A stretch of DNA of 64,000 bases. It comes from Lunularia cruciata (lineage: Eukaryota > Streptophyta > Marchantiopsida > Lunulariales > Lunulariaceae). The stretch lies in assembly GCA_948567375.1 (NCBI GenBank), contig OX419756.1, positions 45,026,333 to 45,090,332 of the forward strand, given 5' to 3'. This document shows positions 9,186-21,400 of the stretch, piece after piece. Within the stretch, counting starts at the first letter, position 1; each line of letters starts with the position of its first letter. The notes beneath the pieces were generated by a model. It did not search any database and was not told the origin of the DNA. It was given only the letters and a program-made list of their open reading frames with translations. Position numbers and translations under genes: made by a program.

Positions 9186-12100
9186 GCTCGTGCTACTTAC
9201 ATGTAAATAGCAGTTTACCTCAGCGCGTGTGCTGAATGTTGTCCATTCTCTCACAGACGATCCGACTCTTGTACATAAACTACACTTCGGATAAAATCAG
9301 AGCCTTTCTCGAGAACAAAGTGCGGGGATCCGAGAAACTTCCATGGTAGTCTCGTCCCTCTCTCAGTCCCTCCCAACCTTATCTTTACTTGCTCAAGTTT
9401 ATCTATTGCGAAGGGCTGGATATAACACAAACTTCGTTCTTTGTCTATCAGAGCTGTTGCTCTTATCCAAACTGCATCGCATTTACGATAAAGGTCTCTC
9501 CTTGCCTTCCGAAAACCATATAGCCCAAAAAACTTTATTTTTTCTGTGTTGATAATGTGTTTACTCGTATGAACAGTATGTCCAAACAACTTTCTTCCAT
9601 CTCACCACACAGGAGGAACGTACCAAGAAACACACAAACCTTAATCATGATTCATTCTTCTGCCACGTAAAAGAAAGGGGTGTCGAACTTCTTCAAGGAA
9701 GACTGTAAATAGGTTACATGCAGTTTCTCTAAGAACTTTGAATGTAAATTTCCAAATGTTCTTGCACCTGCTAATACTTGGTTTGAGCATAAATCTGTTT
9801 GGAACGAGTTTGCAAGCTGAATGAAATCTCCTTGTGGACCTCAAATTCTTCTTAATGAAGTCTGTCTGATGCAGCTTCTGTGTTTACCTCATTCAGAACA
9901 TAGTAAAGAGTAGTTTTATTTTCCTGAGTTCGTACCTGACATCTTTAAGCTTCCTGTTACCTTCGGATTACCAGAATCCAGCCGGTGTTTATATCTTGGT
10001 ACAGTTTTCATTTAACGGGTGCATTGATCACTTCAAGTTTCTATTTCTAAAAGATACTCACATATGTTCTGCGAACCTTTCAAGTGAGGTGTAGCTAGAT
10101 AGTTAGAGCTGTTAGAGTATTTTCTCGAGGTTCTCAGGCCCTGACATGGCTCTCTGGTGACATGTCAGGATGTGACATGGGGGATTCAACCTGGAATTTA
10201 CTACATTTTTGACTCCGCGTACTCTCGGGCTTCTTAAGGATTGCACTCCTCCTTTTCTTCTTTTGGCGATACTTTCCGGACCAGGTAGTGTACCACGCAG
10301 AGGGGCTTTTTTCCTACGAAGCAAGGTGAGATTGGAGTTAAGGTCATTATACAGGGAAAGGTATGCTGCCCCTTTAGTTGCTGGCAACTGCAAAGACTTG
10401 TTCCCTACCGAAATTGGATAATGAGCCCAAAAGTCTCGGAGTACTATGACAACACGCCTATTCATTCTCCACCTCGAAGGGTGGGACCGAAATGATTTCC
10501 CTGAACGAAATGATTTCCCTGTCCCTTTGCACTCTTTCTCAACTTGAGACACGCGCAGAAGATTGTGCCAAACTTTGGCATCTGTGCAAGACACAAGTAC
10601 ACCGTCAGGCTCGCAGCGCTCTCATAAAAATGTGGAGATTTCATCCACAAGGCTGTACATGCGAGAGACTCAAAGTTCCCCAAGTTCTTTTCACTATCAC
10701 TGTGTGACGATCTTCGTCGGCGGGAACTCGAGTGGACCTGGTTTGAGCACACACAAATTAATTAATAATCTGTGAGAAAGTACAATAATATTCGAGTAAT
10801 GGGTACAATAATATACAAGTATAATGATATAGTGCAGTCGACTACTCAGGCAACCAAGTGATCTTACTTTCTTGCCAGCTGCTCTTTAGGAGAACCTGTG
10901 AACCATGTCAGCAGAGGTCAGAGTTGTTGCATTTTTACTTAGGACCCCAGGAGTTTGATGCTCTTGACCTGTTGAGAAAAATCTCGTAGATCTGGGAACT
11001 TCTGACTCCAAGATACTAAGAGCACTCCAGTGACAAGGTTTCAGACACCAGTTTTCTGAATAAAAGTTTGGATTGTTTGAAGGATTGAGAATATACCTCC
11101 AACTTGGGTGTATCAATGCCATCTGTACCCCGATGCAAATTCTGAGAATACTGGCTAAGAAGAAGTACATAACACTGTCACGATCGGAAGCTCAAAGGTT
11201 CATCATCTGTTGGAAAGTGAACAATACTCCCGTTTATCATTGCATCGCTGTAGCGTTCCCTCTGTTAGTACCAGCATTGCTTTCCATGTGCCAACAGGAA
11301 ACCAACTCTAGATGGCTTCAACTCGACCAGCTGTAGTTTAACGTTCAACATGGGACACATGTAGCACGACTCGGCTTGACGAGTAACATTTGTGACTTTG
11401 ACTAAACCTCCGTCCTGGCCGTTCTATTACTTACTTCCGGGATCAAAACAGGGAGACCTCCTCTACTTTAGAGAGCTCAGGGATGGTATCAGGACCACAG
11501 AACCACATCGCACAGGGGGAATTTAACAAATAGAAATACAGAGTAGGAAGATAGATAACAAAGCCTCTTAATCAATGAGGGAGTTGATTGAAGCTCGTGA
11601 AACCTCGTCGCAGGCTCTTCACGAGGCCCATGAATGGTTGAAGCAACCCTGGGGATACAGATGCAAAATTGAGTATCAGATACTGTAAACGAGGACCGAC
11701 AGTCATGGTCCCTGTCTGATCAATAGTGACCTCCGAATATCAACGGATGATAATACATGCTCTCTTGAACACCAATGTCAAGAAAGCCCTCGCTTTGGAA
11801 ACAAGTCAATCTCGGACATTGTGCAACTGGTTCGCATCGTTGAATGGTTCAGTAGCTCAGTCACTTCCTTAGAATCTTCAATTCAATTCTCAGTGCTTGA
11901 TCGCTTTATGGTTTGAATTGTAGCTTTGCACATTTTCATCTTACCCTAAAGCTCCAGCTCAAACTTCAGGCAGTAGAAAGCTCCTGAACTTTCCCATTTT
12001 CAATTCCATCAGGCTCCGATGTACTGCCGGTTATCTCCAATTTCTCCAGATCGGGAATGGTCTGTTGGATTCAATAAGCCAAATTGTCAGGACTAGAAAT

Positions 12101-12386
12101 CGAAACGCCACATTGTATGCAGATCCTCCCTGAACTGTAGAAAACCAGGGCATGTTCCTCACTCGAAAGAAAGCTGATGATGTGATAGGCAGATCTTCTC
12201 TACACGAAACAGCTGCGTGAAAGCAATAGATGAAACAATACAGGGCCTAGAGAAAAAGTTAAGAAGCTAAATTGTACAGAGCAGTGAAAACAATCCCCTC
12301 GAGAAGGTGCTAGTCAAAACTTAGTTTTTACTTAAATTCCCAATCCATAAAACAATGTGATGAATCAACCATTTCTCCAAAAGAAT
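9186..12386. other. Intergenic region between the kinase and the 45-codon gene
   Basis: About 3.2 kb of mixed composition. The longest frame is on the minus strand at 10112-10594 (160 codons); it matches nothing I know and includes the short direct repeat GAAATGATTTCCCT near 10490-10522. The part nearest 12386 is a plausible 3' UTR of the minus-strand micropeptide gene. No RNA gene was recognised. Confidence 0.5.
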
Positions 12387-12524
12387 TCAGCCGCCAAGTG
12401 AAGAGGAAGTGTCACCGACCAGATCAGGCTTCATGATATTGTGCACGATGGATGCCCCGGTGAGCAGAGACGTAAATATGACTGCGTACGACTTGAGCCA
12501 TGACGGAGTCGGCTGCACAGCCAT
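12387..12524 (-). CDS. Micropeptide similar to UQCC6/BRAWNIN (mitochondrial complex III assembly)
   Basis: A 45-codon frame starting at the ATG at 12524 and ending in TGA at 12389-12387. It contains PSWLKSYAVIFTSLLTGAS followed by IVHNI and KPDL. The order (P-x-W/Y-L-K, one short hydrophobic helix with small residues, V-H, then x-P-D-L) is that of BRAWNIN/UQCC6-type proteins, single-pass inner-membrane peptides needed for assembling ubiquinol-cytochrome c reductase. The helix spans about residues 13-30. After PDL the usual proline-rich tail is replaced by a short Ser/Gly-rich end, so either the tail is short in this lineage or a further exon exists. Too short for most gene finders. No breaks. 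Family assignment rests on motif recall only. Confidence 0.6.
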   Translation of the reverse strand: MAVQPTPSWLKSYAVIFTSLLTGASIVHNIMKPDLVGDTSSSLGG

Positions 12525-13483
12525 GGGACTCCTCAACAAACCACCCGAACTCTCTTCTCCCACAAGTTCTAAGTTGCGAATCCACCAATCCCCAAACCCG
12601 ATAACGAACTTAACAACGGCTACTTATGCAACTTCCAAATCTCACTTCAGCTCAAGAACGATCCCCTCGAAACAGCAATCGATCGTTGCCTGGCCCCCCG
12701 AACAGTTCCTCGACTCTAGGCTCCACAGCTGCGGGTGACCATGGACACCTCCACGAGAAACTGTTCAAATCTTCAGAGGCCAAGATTTAGATACATCCAA
12801 ACTGAGCTAGGATATGATTTGATTCAACCTTGATTAGGGGGTTTCAATAGTAAGTATACAATTACCCGTAGACTCCCATAGGGAGTAATTTGGGCCCGAG
12901 ACTTCCTGAGGGTTACAGTATTTGAGTTCCATAGATATTAAATAAACATTAAATGTAATGTCACGGGGTTCAAAATTCAAATGCGCAAGGACTTTTTGCT
13001 CTTCCTTCCTTGTGGGCGGTGTGCTCGCTCGTGACGCTTGCTCGTTGATTCTAATGTCCATAGAGGATTGAGTGATTTTTAGCTGCTCGATTCTTCTAGT
13101 GCTCGATTACAAGGTGAGGATCGAGTGATTTAGAGCTGCTCGGCTCGTCTATTCATCTAGTGCTTGATTACAAGGTGAGGGTTTGTGTAATCAGGTGAGA
13201 GGCTTGGTGGGTAGGATATATTATATTAAAGATCGTCGGAGTATTGTAAAATCAGTTGCAGAGAGTCTGAGAGTAGAGATGTGTGATGAATAGAGCTCCG
13301 ATGAATGGAACCTTGAGAGGAATGGAACGAAGAATAAAGCATTCTAGACATATTATTAAGGTGGTGTGAATCACTAATCTGCAAAGGTATCTATTACCCA
13401 GATCACATATTATTCGGTCCTTGGATTTTGTTGTGAAGTATTTTCAAGATTTGGATGCTTGAGCCTTTAGACACCTATCCTGT
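12525..13483. other. Region upstream of the micropeptide gene
   Basis: 12525-12740 is a plausible promoter and 5' UTR for the minus-strand micropeptide. Beyond it no gene is supported. An open minus-strand frame at 12834-13061 (75 codons) has no recognisable domain. Confidence 0.4.
13068..13181 (+). repeat. Two-copy tandem duplication, unit about 55 bp
   Basis: The stretch GAGTGATTT...GCTGCTCG...CTAGTGCTYGATTACAAGGTGAGG occurs twice in tandem (about 13068-13118 and 13123-13181). The second copy has a short insertion. Confidence 0.7.
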
Positions 13484-13960
13484 ATGGACTTAGAATTGTT
13501 TCATGCACTTGTAGATATTATAAAAGTGCATCCAACTTTTAGGAAAACATATCAGATAAACGAAACTCTTGTGTGGATTCAAGTGGCATTAGCCTTGCAT
13601 AGATTTGACTATAATGACAATGGTCCTTGTGTAGCTAGAGGCACTAATATGTAGTGCATTAGTGTAAAGGCATTAGTGCATCCACCATTTTATTCATGGG
13701 TAGAGTAATATTCACAAATAGAGTAATGTCTGCCATTTTATGTATACTCAGGAAGGAAATGAATTGGCCTGACAAGGAAGAGCGCTTTAGAATTTCCTCC
13801 ATATTTGCTCATAAAGGGTTCTCTATGTGCATAGGTCTTGTTGATGGAATTCTTTTTCCTTCAGCAGAATGACCAGTTCTAGACGTAGAATTATATTGCA
13901 GTGGGGAAGGGTGTTTTCTATCAATGGTCACATCATCTTGACGACAAGAGAAGGTAAATA
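13484..13960 (+). pseudogene. PIF/Harbinger-type transposase remnant
   Basis: From the ATG at 13484 the plus strand reads a decayed DDE-type transposase. Recognisable stretches are VALALHRF, a region with NRVMSAI, WPDKEERFRISSIF, GFSMCIGLVDGILF near 13820-13850, and a remnant of the following Tyr/Arg-Lys region. Order and wording match the PIF/Harbinger nuclease, where the Asp of G-x-x-D-G-T is catalytic; here the sequence is VDGI. At least two stop codons and a frameshift interrupt it. Terminal inverted repeats and the 3-bp duplication usual for this superfamily were not found. Confidence 0.65.
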
Positions 13961-14369
13961 CACTTCTCTAGGGTAAGAGCATATATATATTACTTTTTTT
14001 GGAATTTTTTTTTTGATTGTATGAGTGAAGGTTTAACAATTTATTGGGAATTAGGCTTTGATACTAATACCCTTTTATTTGTATTATTTAAGGTATTTAG
14101 TGAAGGTTTAATTATTTATGTAGTGTGTGCTCACTTTTGAATGATTGATTATTTATCTGACTGGAATACCTAGCTCTTGTCACAATATGACATGTTTGAA
14201 AAATCTCCCTTGTTTGCAGATTTGAATAAGCAAGGAGCATGTACCATATTTGAACCAAATCAATATCTAAGGGGTGACTTAGGCCATGTTCCAATGAACC
14301 ATCTAGTGCACTCTTTCAAGTAACATGGTGTCTTGCATATATACATCATTACACAACATACACTATAAA

Positions 14370-14870
14370 ATCCACAACTCACACATAAGTCATACATGAA
14401 CTCTAAAGTGCCATAATAATCAATTCATTCTTCTACTCAAATCACACTCAAATCAAATATGTACTTGATTCTCCACTGAAAAATCTACAAAAAATTGGGC
14501 ACTGATTACAATCAAACCACACCCACTCTAGCTAAGAGATTCCAAGTGACACTTGCTGGTCTCTGTCCACCATAGCCAAGAACTCAAAGGCTCAACATAG
14601 AGAAGTGACCTCTTTGGAGCTGCACTTCAAATGTATACCCCTCTACTCAACCTAGGTCTCCAACCCTAATGGAATTGCTAATGGAATTGCTAATGGCACA
14701 TCCAATGGTGTGAATGGTGCAAGTGATTGTGGGTCCCACCATATGATCAGTAACCCTATCATACAATTAGACACCAACAAGTAGTCCATGAGTAACTATC
14801 AAAATACCTATGACTACCAACACTACCACTCCAACATCCAAGTAAACTAGCCTTGGTGCTACAATTGTCA
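14370..14870 (-). repeat. LTR-like block, 3' side of the minus-strand Gypsy element
   Basis: Shares long stretches with 24172-24985, including CTAAAGTGCCAYAATAATCA and GACTACCAACACTACCACTC. It ends at a CA before TGTAGCACC-type sequence on the minus strand. A partial further copy of its lower end follows at about 14895-14960. Confidence 0.55.
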
Positions 14871-17086
14871 TGCATATTTACATTGCAGTAAACATCATAC
14901 ACTATAGAAGCACAACTCACACATAAGTCACACATGAACTCTAAAGTGCCACAATCACCCTCTAGCTGGCATTTAGATCCATCTAAATCCAAATAGCCAT
15001 CTACTCCAAGTATGTGGTATACCCTATGTCGGGCAAAGATTAGGAGACCGGGTGCTATTGACCCCATCGTTAGTTGCATGTCTACAATCTATACCACATA
15101 AAGGGTGAAATAGCTATTGGTCAAGTACATCTAGGATATAACCACTATCCTTGAGGAACCATTGTGAGAGGAAGAGTAAAACATGCCATATGCCATCCTC
15201 TCAAATGACTATCACACACCAACATAGTAGCAATCCTACCAAAAGAGCTGTTTAAATACATCGCAAGCCTACACGTACAAGTGCCAAGCTTGGGTCCATG
15301 GTACCATGAATGTTTGGGAGGCAACATGGTGCACAATTACTCACATGATCCTTCCAAACAACACAGATCACATCCTTCCAACACAAGGAATCCAAAAGGC
15401 AAAACCTCACACACTCTCAAGATAGTGCAGCTTGTAGTAACATCAAGTATCATCGGTGCTATTTGCTATAGGTGTACATAGTCACCTAGATGAAATCAAT
15501 GAATCAAGGGTCTATAACTTCCTCCTTGAATAGTAGCATAGTGTAAGGTATCCCTATGATGAGCAATTGCCAAGTTCTCAAATGCCATCAGTATCACTCT
15601 CCAAAAGATCTTTGCACATTGAGATCATGTGCTCACTCATACGTTTGGATCATCCAATTCCAAAATTACAATACATCTTGATGAATGGCTGTAGGTGAAT
15701 CTAGATCTTGTCCATAGAGTAGAAATTAAGGAGAGAAGGATGCTAAGGAGGCTTGTCAGCTAAACCAATAGCCCATGGCCAACCAAGGTAATTAGAGATC
15801 CTAATCTCCCAAGTGGCCTCTCTACAAACCATACTTATGCAATCTTCTCTTCACCGTTTGAACCACTCTCTCTACTCAACCATTTGCCTCAGTGTGATCT
15901 CAAGAGGTAGTATGATGATCAATCAAGGCTTTGTCACACAAGACTTGAAACTCCTCCAAGAACTATATACCTTGATCAATCAAAACCTCAATTGGTGCAA
16001 CCAAATGACTAAGAACCCGATCCAAGAACAAGTAAGATGTTCTTTCACTGGACTTGTCAAGAAGTGCCATCAAATCAATCCACTTGGAGAAATGATCCAC
16101 CATAACCAAAACATACCAAAGATGTCTCACAATCAATGGCAAAGTTCAAACAAAGTCCAAACTCCAATAGTAACCCAATCCTATGATAGGTAATGGGTAT
16201 AACGGTGGTATAAAAGCATTAAATGATGCTCTAACTTGGTCATAAAACACACATCTCACAAAAAACTGATGTATATCAATCTACATATTGTGCTACCAAT
16301 AATGAATCTAGAGTAAGCTATATGTATGCTTTACTCCAAAATGTCTTGGCTCCTCATGATCATGATATACCAAATGTGGTCTTTGAGATAAAAATGGTAT
16401 TACTTGCACTCTACCATCCTCTCATACAAAAAGAAGGTGTTTGCACTCCAATCTAAATTTCATGGCTTATTGAAGAACATGATCTTTCTCCTTGGTACCA
16501 ATTTTGCCACCCACAACACCAATGCAAAGATAATCCATCACTAAGATATCATCTGAATGTCTTGCTAAATTGAACCAATATCTTCACCCTCTGGACCTAT
16601 GACCTCAATAACTCTTCTTACATGTTGAGAGAGAAACCACCAAAGCCTCAAAAAATATACATAGAAAGGTAGATACATGCCAACATGGCACTATCTCCTC
16701 ATTTGTCTCACCATGGTAACATGCTCCAATCTGATCCTATTGGCTAGGACATGGGTTTCTACTCATCACCATTCACCACTCCAGGTCTATGGATAACCAT
16801 GAAATCATACTCTTGTAAAATCACAACCCATCATGCAAGCTTCTTTGAAAGCTTGTTAGACTTCATCAACCACTTCAATGGTTGATGGTCAATGATGAGA
16901 GTGAAGAGGTCTTTCACTCTGATCATTGTGAATAGCAAATAGATAATATTAATATTAAAAATTTACTACAACCCATATTGTTGCCAAACACTCTCCTTCA
17001 TATGAACTATACTTCATGTAACAATATGGAGTTTAGCAATGAAGTTAGTCGGGCTTACGAAGTAGAGAATAAGACAAAATAGCCTA

Positions 17087-17312
17087 GAATATTCTAGAAG
17101 CATCTAAGAAGCTTCTTGGGAAGCTTCCCAACTAGTTAACTTGCGCCCTAAGTAGGTAGCTTCTAGAAGGAAGCTTCGAGAAGCTTCTAACTAGCTTAGC
17201 TTGCACGCCAAGTAGGCGGCTTCTAGAAGGAAGCTTCTTGAGAAGCTTCCTGGTTAACTTGGCTTGTACTCCAAGAAAGCGGCTCAAGGAAGCTTCTTGA
17301 GAAGCTTCAAGG
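17087..17312 (+). promoter_or_regulatory. Array of heat-shock-element-like motifs in the solo LTR U3
   Basis: Perfect three-unit elements occur at 17087-17099 (GAAtaTTCtaGAA) and 17175-17187 (TTCgaGAAgcTTC). Between 17101 and 17312 several more two-unit pairs sit in three to four diverged tandem units of about 62-65 bp, each with a GGAAGCTTC core. Plants' heat-shock factors bind nGAAnnTTCnnGAAn; function here is inferred. Confidence 0.6.
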
Positions 17313-17325
17313 GTATTGTATGCTA

Positions 17326-17334
17326 CTTATAAAT
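17326..17334 (+). promoter_or_regulatory. TATA box of the solo LTR
   Basis: TTATAAATA sits just downstream of the GAA/TTC array and about 105 bp before the LTR end, a normal U3/R arrangement. Confidence 0.55.
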
Positions 17335-18400
17335 ACCAAAGCCAAAGCTCATGCTAGGCATTCGGAGTTTTCCCTCATTCAAGTGTCCCAATGTGAGTTT
17401 CCATTCTACCATTTCTCTCCTTGGTTTCGGTCTTTTACACTTCACCTCTGTTGGATTGTTGGAGCAACTAGCATAGGCCACCACAAACTCTTTCCCATCA
17501 TCATCCTGTTGAGTAAGCACTACTCCAAGCTCCAACATACCCCAATTAGTGTGAACTCAGAATGGTCATCCTTTGATTGGTCTCCTTAGATTAAGGGTAG
17601 ATCTCAACCTCTCCTTGAGCTCTACAAAAGCTCTCTCTTGCTCATCTCCCCAATGCCACTTGTGTGTAAGCTTTGTCAGCTTTGTAAAGGCCTTGGCAAT
17701 TGCACTAAATCCTCTAACATATCAACAATAGAATTTTCTCAACCCAAGGAATACTTGCACTCTACTCATATTTGTTAGCCAAGGAATACGTGAAATAGCC
17801 TCCACCTTGGTCTATTGAACACTAAGTCTTCCAAGGTAGATAGTGTGACCCAAAATATTTAACCTGCTCATGGAAGAATCTATACTTCCTTGGATGTAAT
17901 TTGAGTCCATGAGATCTCAACTTCTCAAACACTTCCAACAAATGTCTCTCATGCCCCTCCATAGTAGTACTGTAGACCAAAATATTATCAATATAGCATT
18001 GAGTAAAATCCAATCTTGCTAGGATCTTATCCATGATCCTTTGGAACCCAACAAGAGCATTCTTTAACCCAAATGATAAGAATTCCCATTAATAGAATAT
18101 ATCCTTACCGTAAGGATGAATAGCCCAAATGCTATCTTGGACTTATCCTCTTCCTTAATCTACAATTGATGATCCCTACTTGAAGAATGCAAAGTACTCA
18201 AGACCTTTATATGCCCAATCACATCAAAGATCTCCTCCGGTGTAATGGCATGGTATACCAATCATCCCTAGTATGTTAGTTGATAGTACAATAATCTCCA
18301 CACATCTGCCTATTTATGTAGTTGATATGCATATCCTTCTTGGATGGCATCACTATAGCTAAAGCATACTCTCCATGTGAAATATCCACCAAATTAGCCT

Positions 18401-21400
18401 CAAAAAGGTCTTTACTTTGGCTCTATATCAATGTTCTCTTCATGTCACTATATTTGTAAGGACTTCAAAAAATGGGTGTATCATGGGTAAGCTCAATCCA
18501 AATACCAAGTTCTTTAAGAGTACCAAAATTCTTCATACTAAAGGTAAAAAACTTGTGTAGCTCTTCAAGAACCTCCAAACTATCCATCTTTCCCCTCTTG
18601 TAAGCTTGGGTCTAATATTTGACTCTAAACTATACTCTATAACTAATGTAGGAGTGGAAGACATACTAATTGGCTGCTACATTGGGCCCTTGAGAGCAGT
18701 AATGTCATGCCCTAACCACTAGAGTTCCCAACCTCAATGTGGAAAACTCTCTCTACTCTAGTTGCAAGCTCCATACGTCCTCTTATTGCATCTCAAGTAG
18801 ACCAAGGGTGTAATAATAATATTCCAAGGACAAAAAACCCCAAAGAAAACCCAAAAGAAGAAACACAAAGCTTCACACTCAAAACTCCGATGCCCTAAAG
18901 GAGCATCTTGTCTTTAGTATATAACAAAGAAGGTTTTGTCAAAGGAAGCTCCACCCTTGGATCAAATACATGGATGGGTGACATATCAACAAGCTCTACC
19001 CTTAGATTAGTTATATGCATGGGTGACATGTTGGTTTTGGTCCTATCTGGTTGGTTAAACAAGCTTTGACCAAAGAGAATCTTTAGAGAATCTTCTTGTA
19101 GGAAACTCTGAATCACATAGGTGATGTGCTCTTGGAAAGCTCTTGCCAAGAAAAATATAGGGAGAAAGGAAGGCTAATCTTTTTAAGGAAATAACTAGCA
19201 CATTTTTGAGGTCTAATCCATCCATTTAAGCTTTTGAAATTGACTCTAAAGTTTTCAAGTTATTTTTGGCTTCTCCTCTATTATTAGAAGTACTCTTTTG
19301 ATGATACTTTTATCTAATCTACTTAATCTATCATATATAACATCATTCCAAATGTTACTCACCCAATTTTCACCTCTAGATAATATGTCTAGCTATTGAT
19401 ATTATAATAACCCAAGTAGACCACGTTCACCTAGATGGACCCCAAGTAGACCACTCTCACTAGTAGCCATTGGTTGTGTCCCAAGAATACCATGCCCACT
19501 CAATCCATCAACCCCAACATGTCCTTGAATGTTCTTGATAGGCACAAAGCTCACAAGTGTCATAGTGGTGATGCATATCAAACACATCATATGTTGCTTT
19601 GCCAAGCCAAGGCTCACAATCTAGTTCCAACAATTCAGGTCCATAGCTTGACCTAACACCCAATGCTTGGATACCTTTGACACTACTATAATAGTGATAA
19701 TATTGGTACAAAAACCCATTTCCTACTCTCTCTAATTGGCATTAGGCTCCATCAATTACTATAACTATGAGTCCCAAACAAGTCCAAGGCTTCCTTATTG
19801 AGAGCATGGGAGCTTAGGAAACTCATAACTGTGGACAAAGTGACTCTAGGCTGTCCAACAAGGTTCACCACTACCATAGGTGACATATGAACCACTAGCA
19901 CCATTTGAGATTGGTACCCATCATCCAAAATGTCATCAATAATAAGGTGGTCTAGTCGTTGAATCCCATCATAAGCACACTATAGAACATCTCTAGGTAA
20001 GAGGTTCATCCACCAAAGGTAAAGATAGTGAGCTTGTGATTCCACTCTAGCTGCATCTAACAACATGGTAGGTCTTATCCAAGAATAGGATTGATATGTA
20101 CTTACCACCACTCGAGTACAAGAATCACCCATCAAAGGATGTTCTCCAACATGTAGGCTAGAGAAAAAAACTGATGAACTTGGAGATGTTGTAGTATACA
20201 TAATATCTCCCAAAACACACTAGAATAGGGATCTTGGAGACCTTGACCTTGGCCAACATGGTATGTCCCTAACATGACCATCCAAAAATCACCAAATGAA
20301 TAGGACCATGTCTCTCCAAATCCTATGCCTCCAACAAGGAAATATTTGCTAGTAGGATCTTTTGGTAACCCTTGATTGCTAATATCAATAATAACTTAGG
20401 ATGCATATAGGCCAAGTGTGCTACATGATATAGAGAGATTTGCCTAGCAATCTAATCTCTCTCTATATGCAAGTACTTGTGTACTTTTATATTTGCTTGT
20501 AATACCATAACTAATCAAATGCTACTCCCACCAAACAACTCTAATAGACATACTCCCTCTACTAGATACTACCAAACAATGAGTGTGATACCCAAAGGTG
20601 ACAAGATATAGACTTTGGAGGCTCATCCTCACACTGGTCTCTTGGTGGTACAAAGGCTCCACTCCAAGCTTGTTACACCAATTGATCTACATCCTATTGT
20701 AATGCTTCCTCAAAACTCCACAATGGAACATCCAAGGTGGATGGAACCATCCCACTTGTACTCCAAATTTGAGTGATCTTCTTTGATATTAGATTATCCT
20801 TTGCATTGGCATTCTCCTCCAACAAGTCACCAAGCCAAGTAACAGAATCACTAAAAGCTGAAATTGATGGTATGGTCCTTGATTGTAGTGAGCCAAGACT
20901 ACCACTACAAAAGTATACTGATAGGCAACATATCCATCCTTCACTTGACTGCCAATCCGGTCTATAGGAATATATCTCTTCCCAATAATCAATATTAAAA
21001 CCCATGGGGTATAACTTTGCTCCACCAACTAGCACATCATATGGCTATACTACTGTCACAATGGCTTGAGCTCTCACCACAGAGCTATCAATTGGATGAC
21101 CAAGCTAAATCTAGACAATGAGCTCTTCACAAGTTATGTACTCTATAAAACTATCTATTAGAGATGTTTAGATAAAAAATGGACACCTCTTCATATTAGT
21201 CTTCCGTAGCTCTAGAACAACAACTACAACCTTCCCCAACATAAGGCACTACACCACAAAGTCTAATAAGATCCTCTATGGTGTATAGACCTTCCTTGAA
21301 GGTCCCACCAAATAGAAAATCCTCCTCTAGTTATCCAATAGGACCACTCTTGGTGTGAATTGAGCTCACTCCAAGGCATGTCTAGCTTGTAACTCCTCCA

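Larger units (their letters stand above)
17017..17439 (+). mobile_element. Solo LTR inserted in the Gypsy RNase H, rich in heat-shock-element motifs
   Basis: A 423-bp insertion beginning TGTAAC and ending TTTTACA. It is flanked by the 5-bp duplication CTTCA (17012-17016 and 17440-17444) and splits the RNase H reading frame cleanly at a known conserved point. TG...CA ends with a 5-bp duplication and no internal domain indicate a solo LTR. A TATA box lies near 17326-17334, giving plus orientation: U3 with the repeated motifs to its left, R/U5 to its right. No matching internal region is in the window. Confidence 0.85.
15560..18400 (-). pseudogene. Gypsy pol remnant: reverse transcriptase, RNase H, integrase
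   Basis: On the minus strand the RT reads DKILARLDFTQCYIDNILVYS near 18034-17970, where the usual Y-x-D-D is YIDN. RNase H starts at 17538 with LTQQDDDGKEFVVAYAS. It is broken at 17444 by a 423-bp insertion and resumes at 17011 with KYSSYEGECLATIW. Integrase follows, with YVLVMVDHFSKWI near 16110-16070 and NGxVERVVQTVKRRLHKYG near 15870-15820. All segments hold stop codons. Order RT-RH-IN identifies Ty3/Gypsy. Confidence 0.75.

Noticed and set aside
8139-9254. Long minus-strand frames opposite the kinase gene
   Set aside because: They are antisense shadows of a well-supported kinase frame.
10170-10210. B-box-like GGTTGAATCC on the minus strand, suggesting a SINE or tRNA-derived element
   Set aside because: No A box at the right distance and no repeat copy elsewhere in the window.
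10112-10594. 160-codon minus-strand frame
   Set aside because: No recognisable motif, and overlapping plus-strand frames of similar quality.
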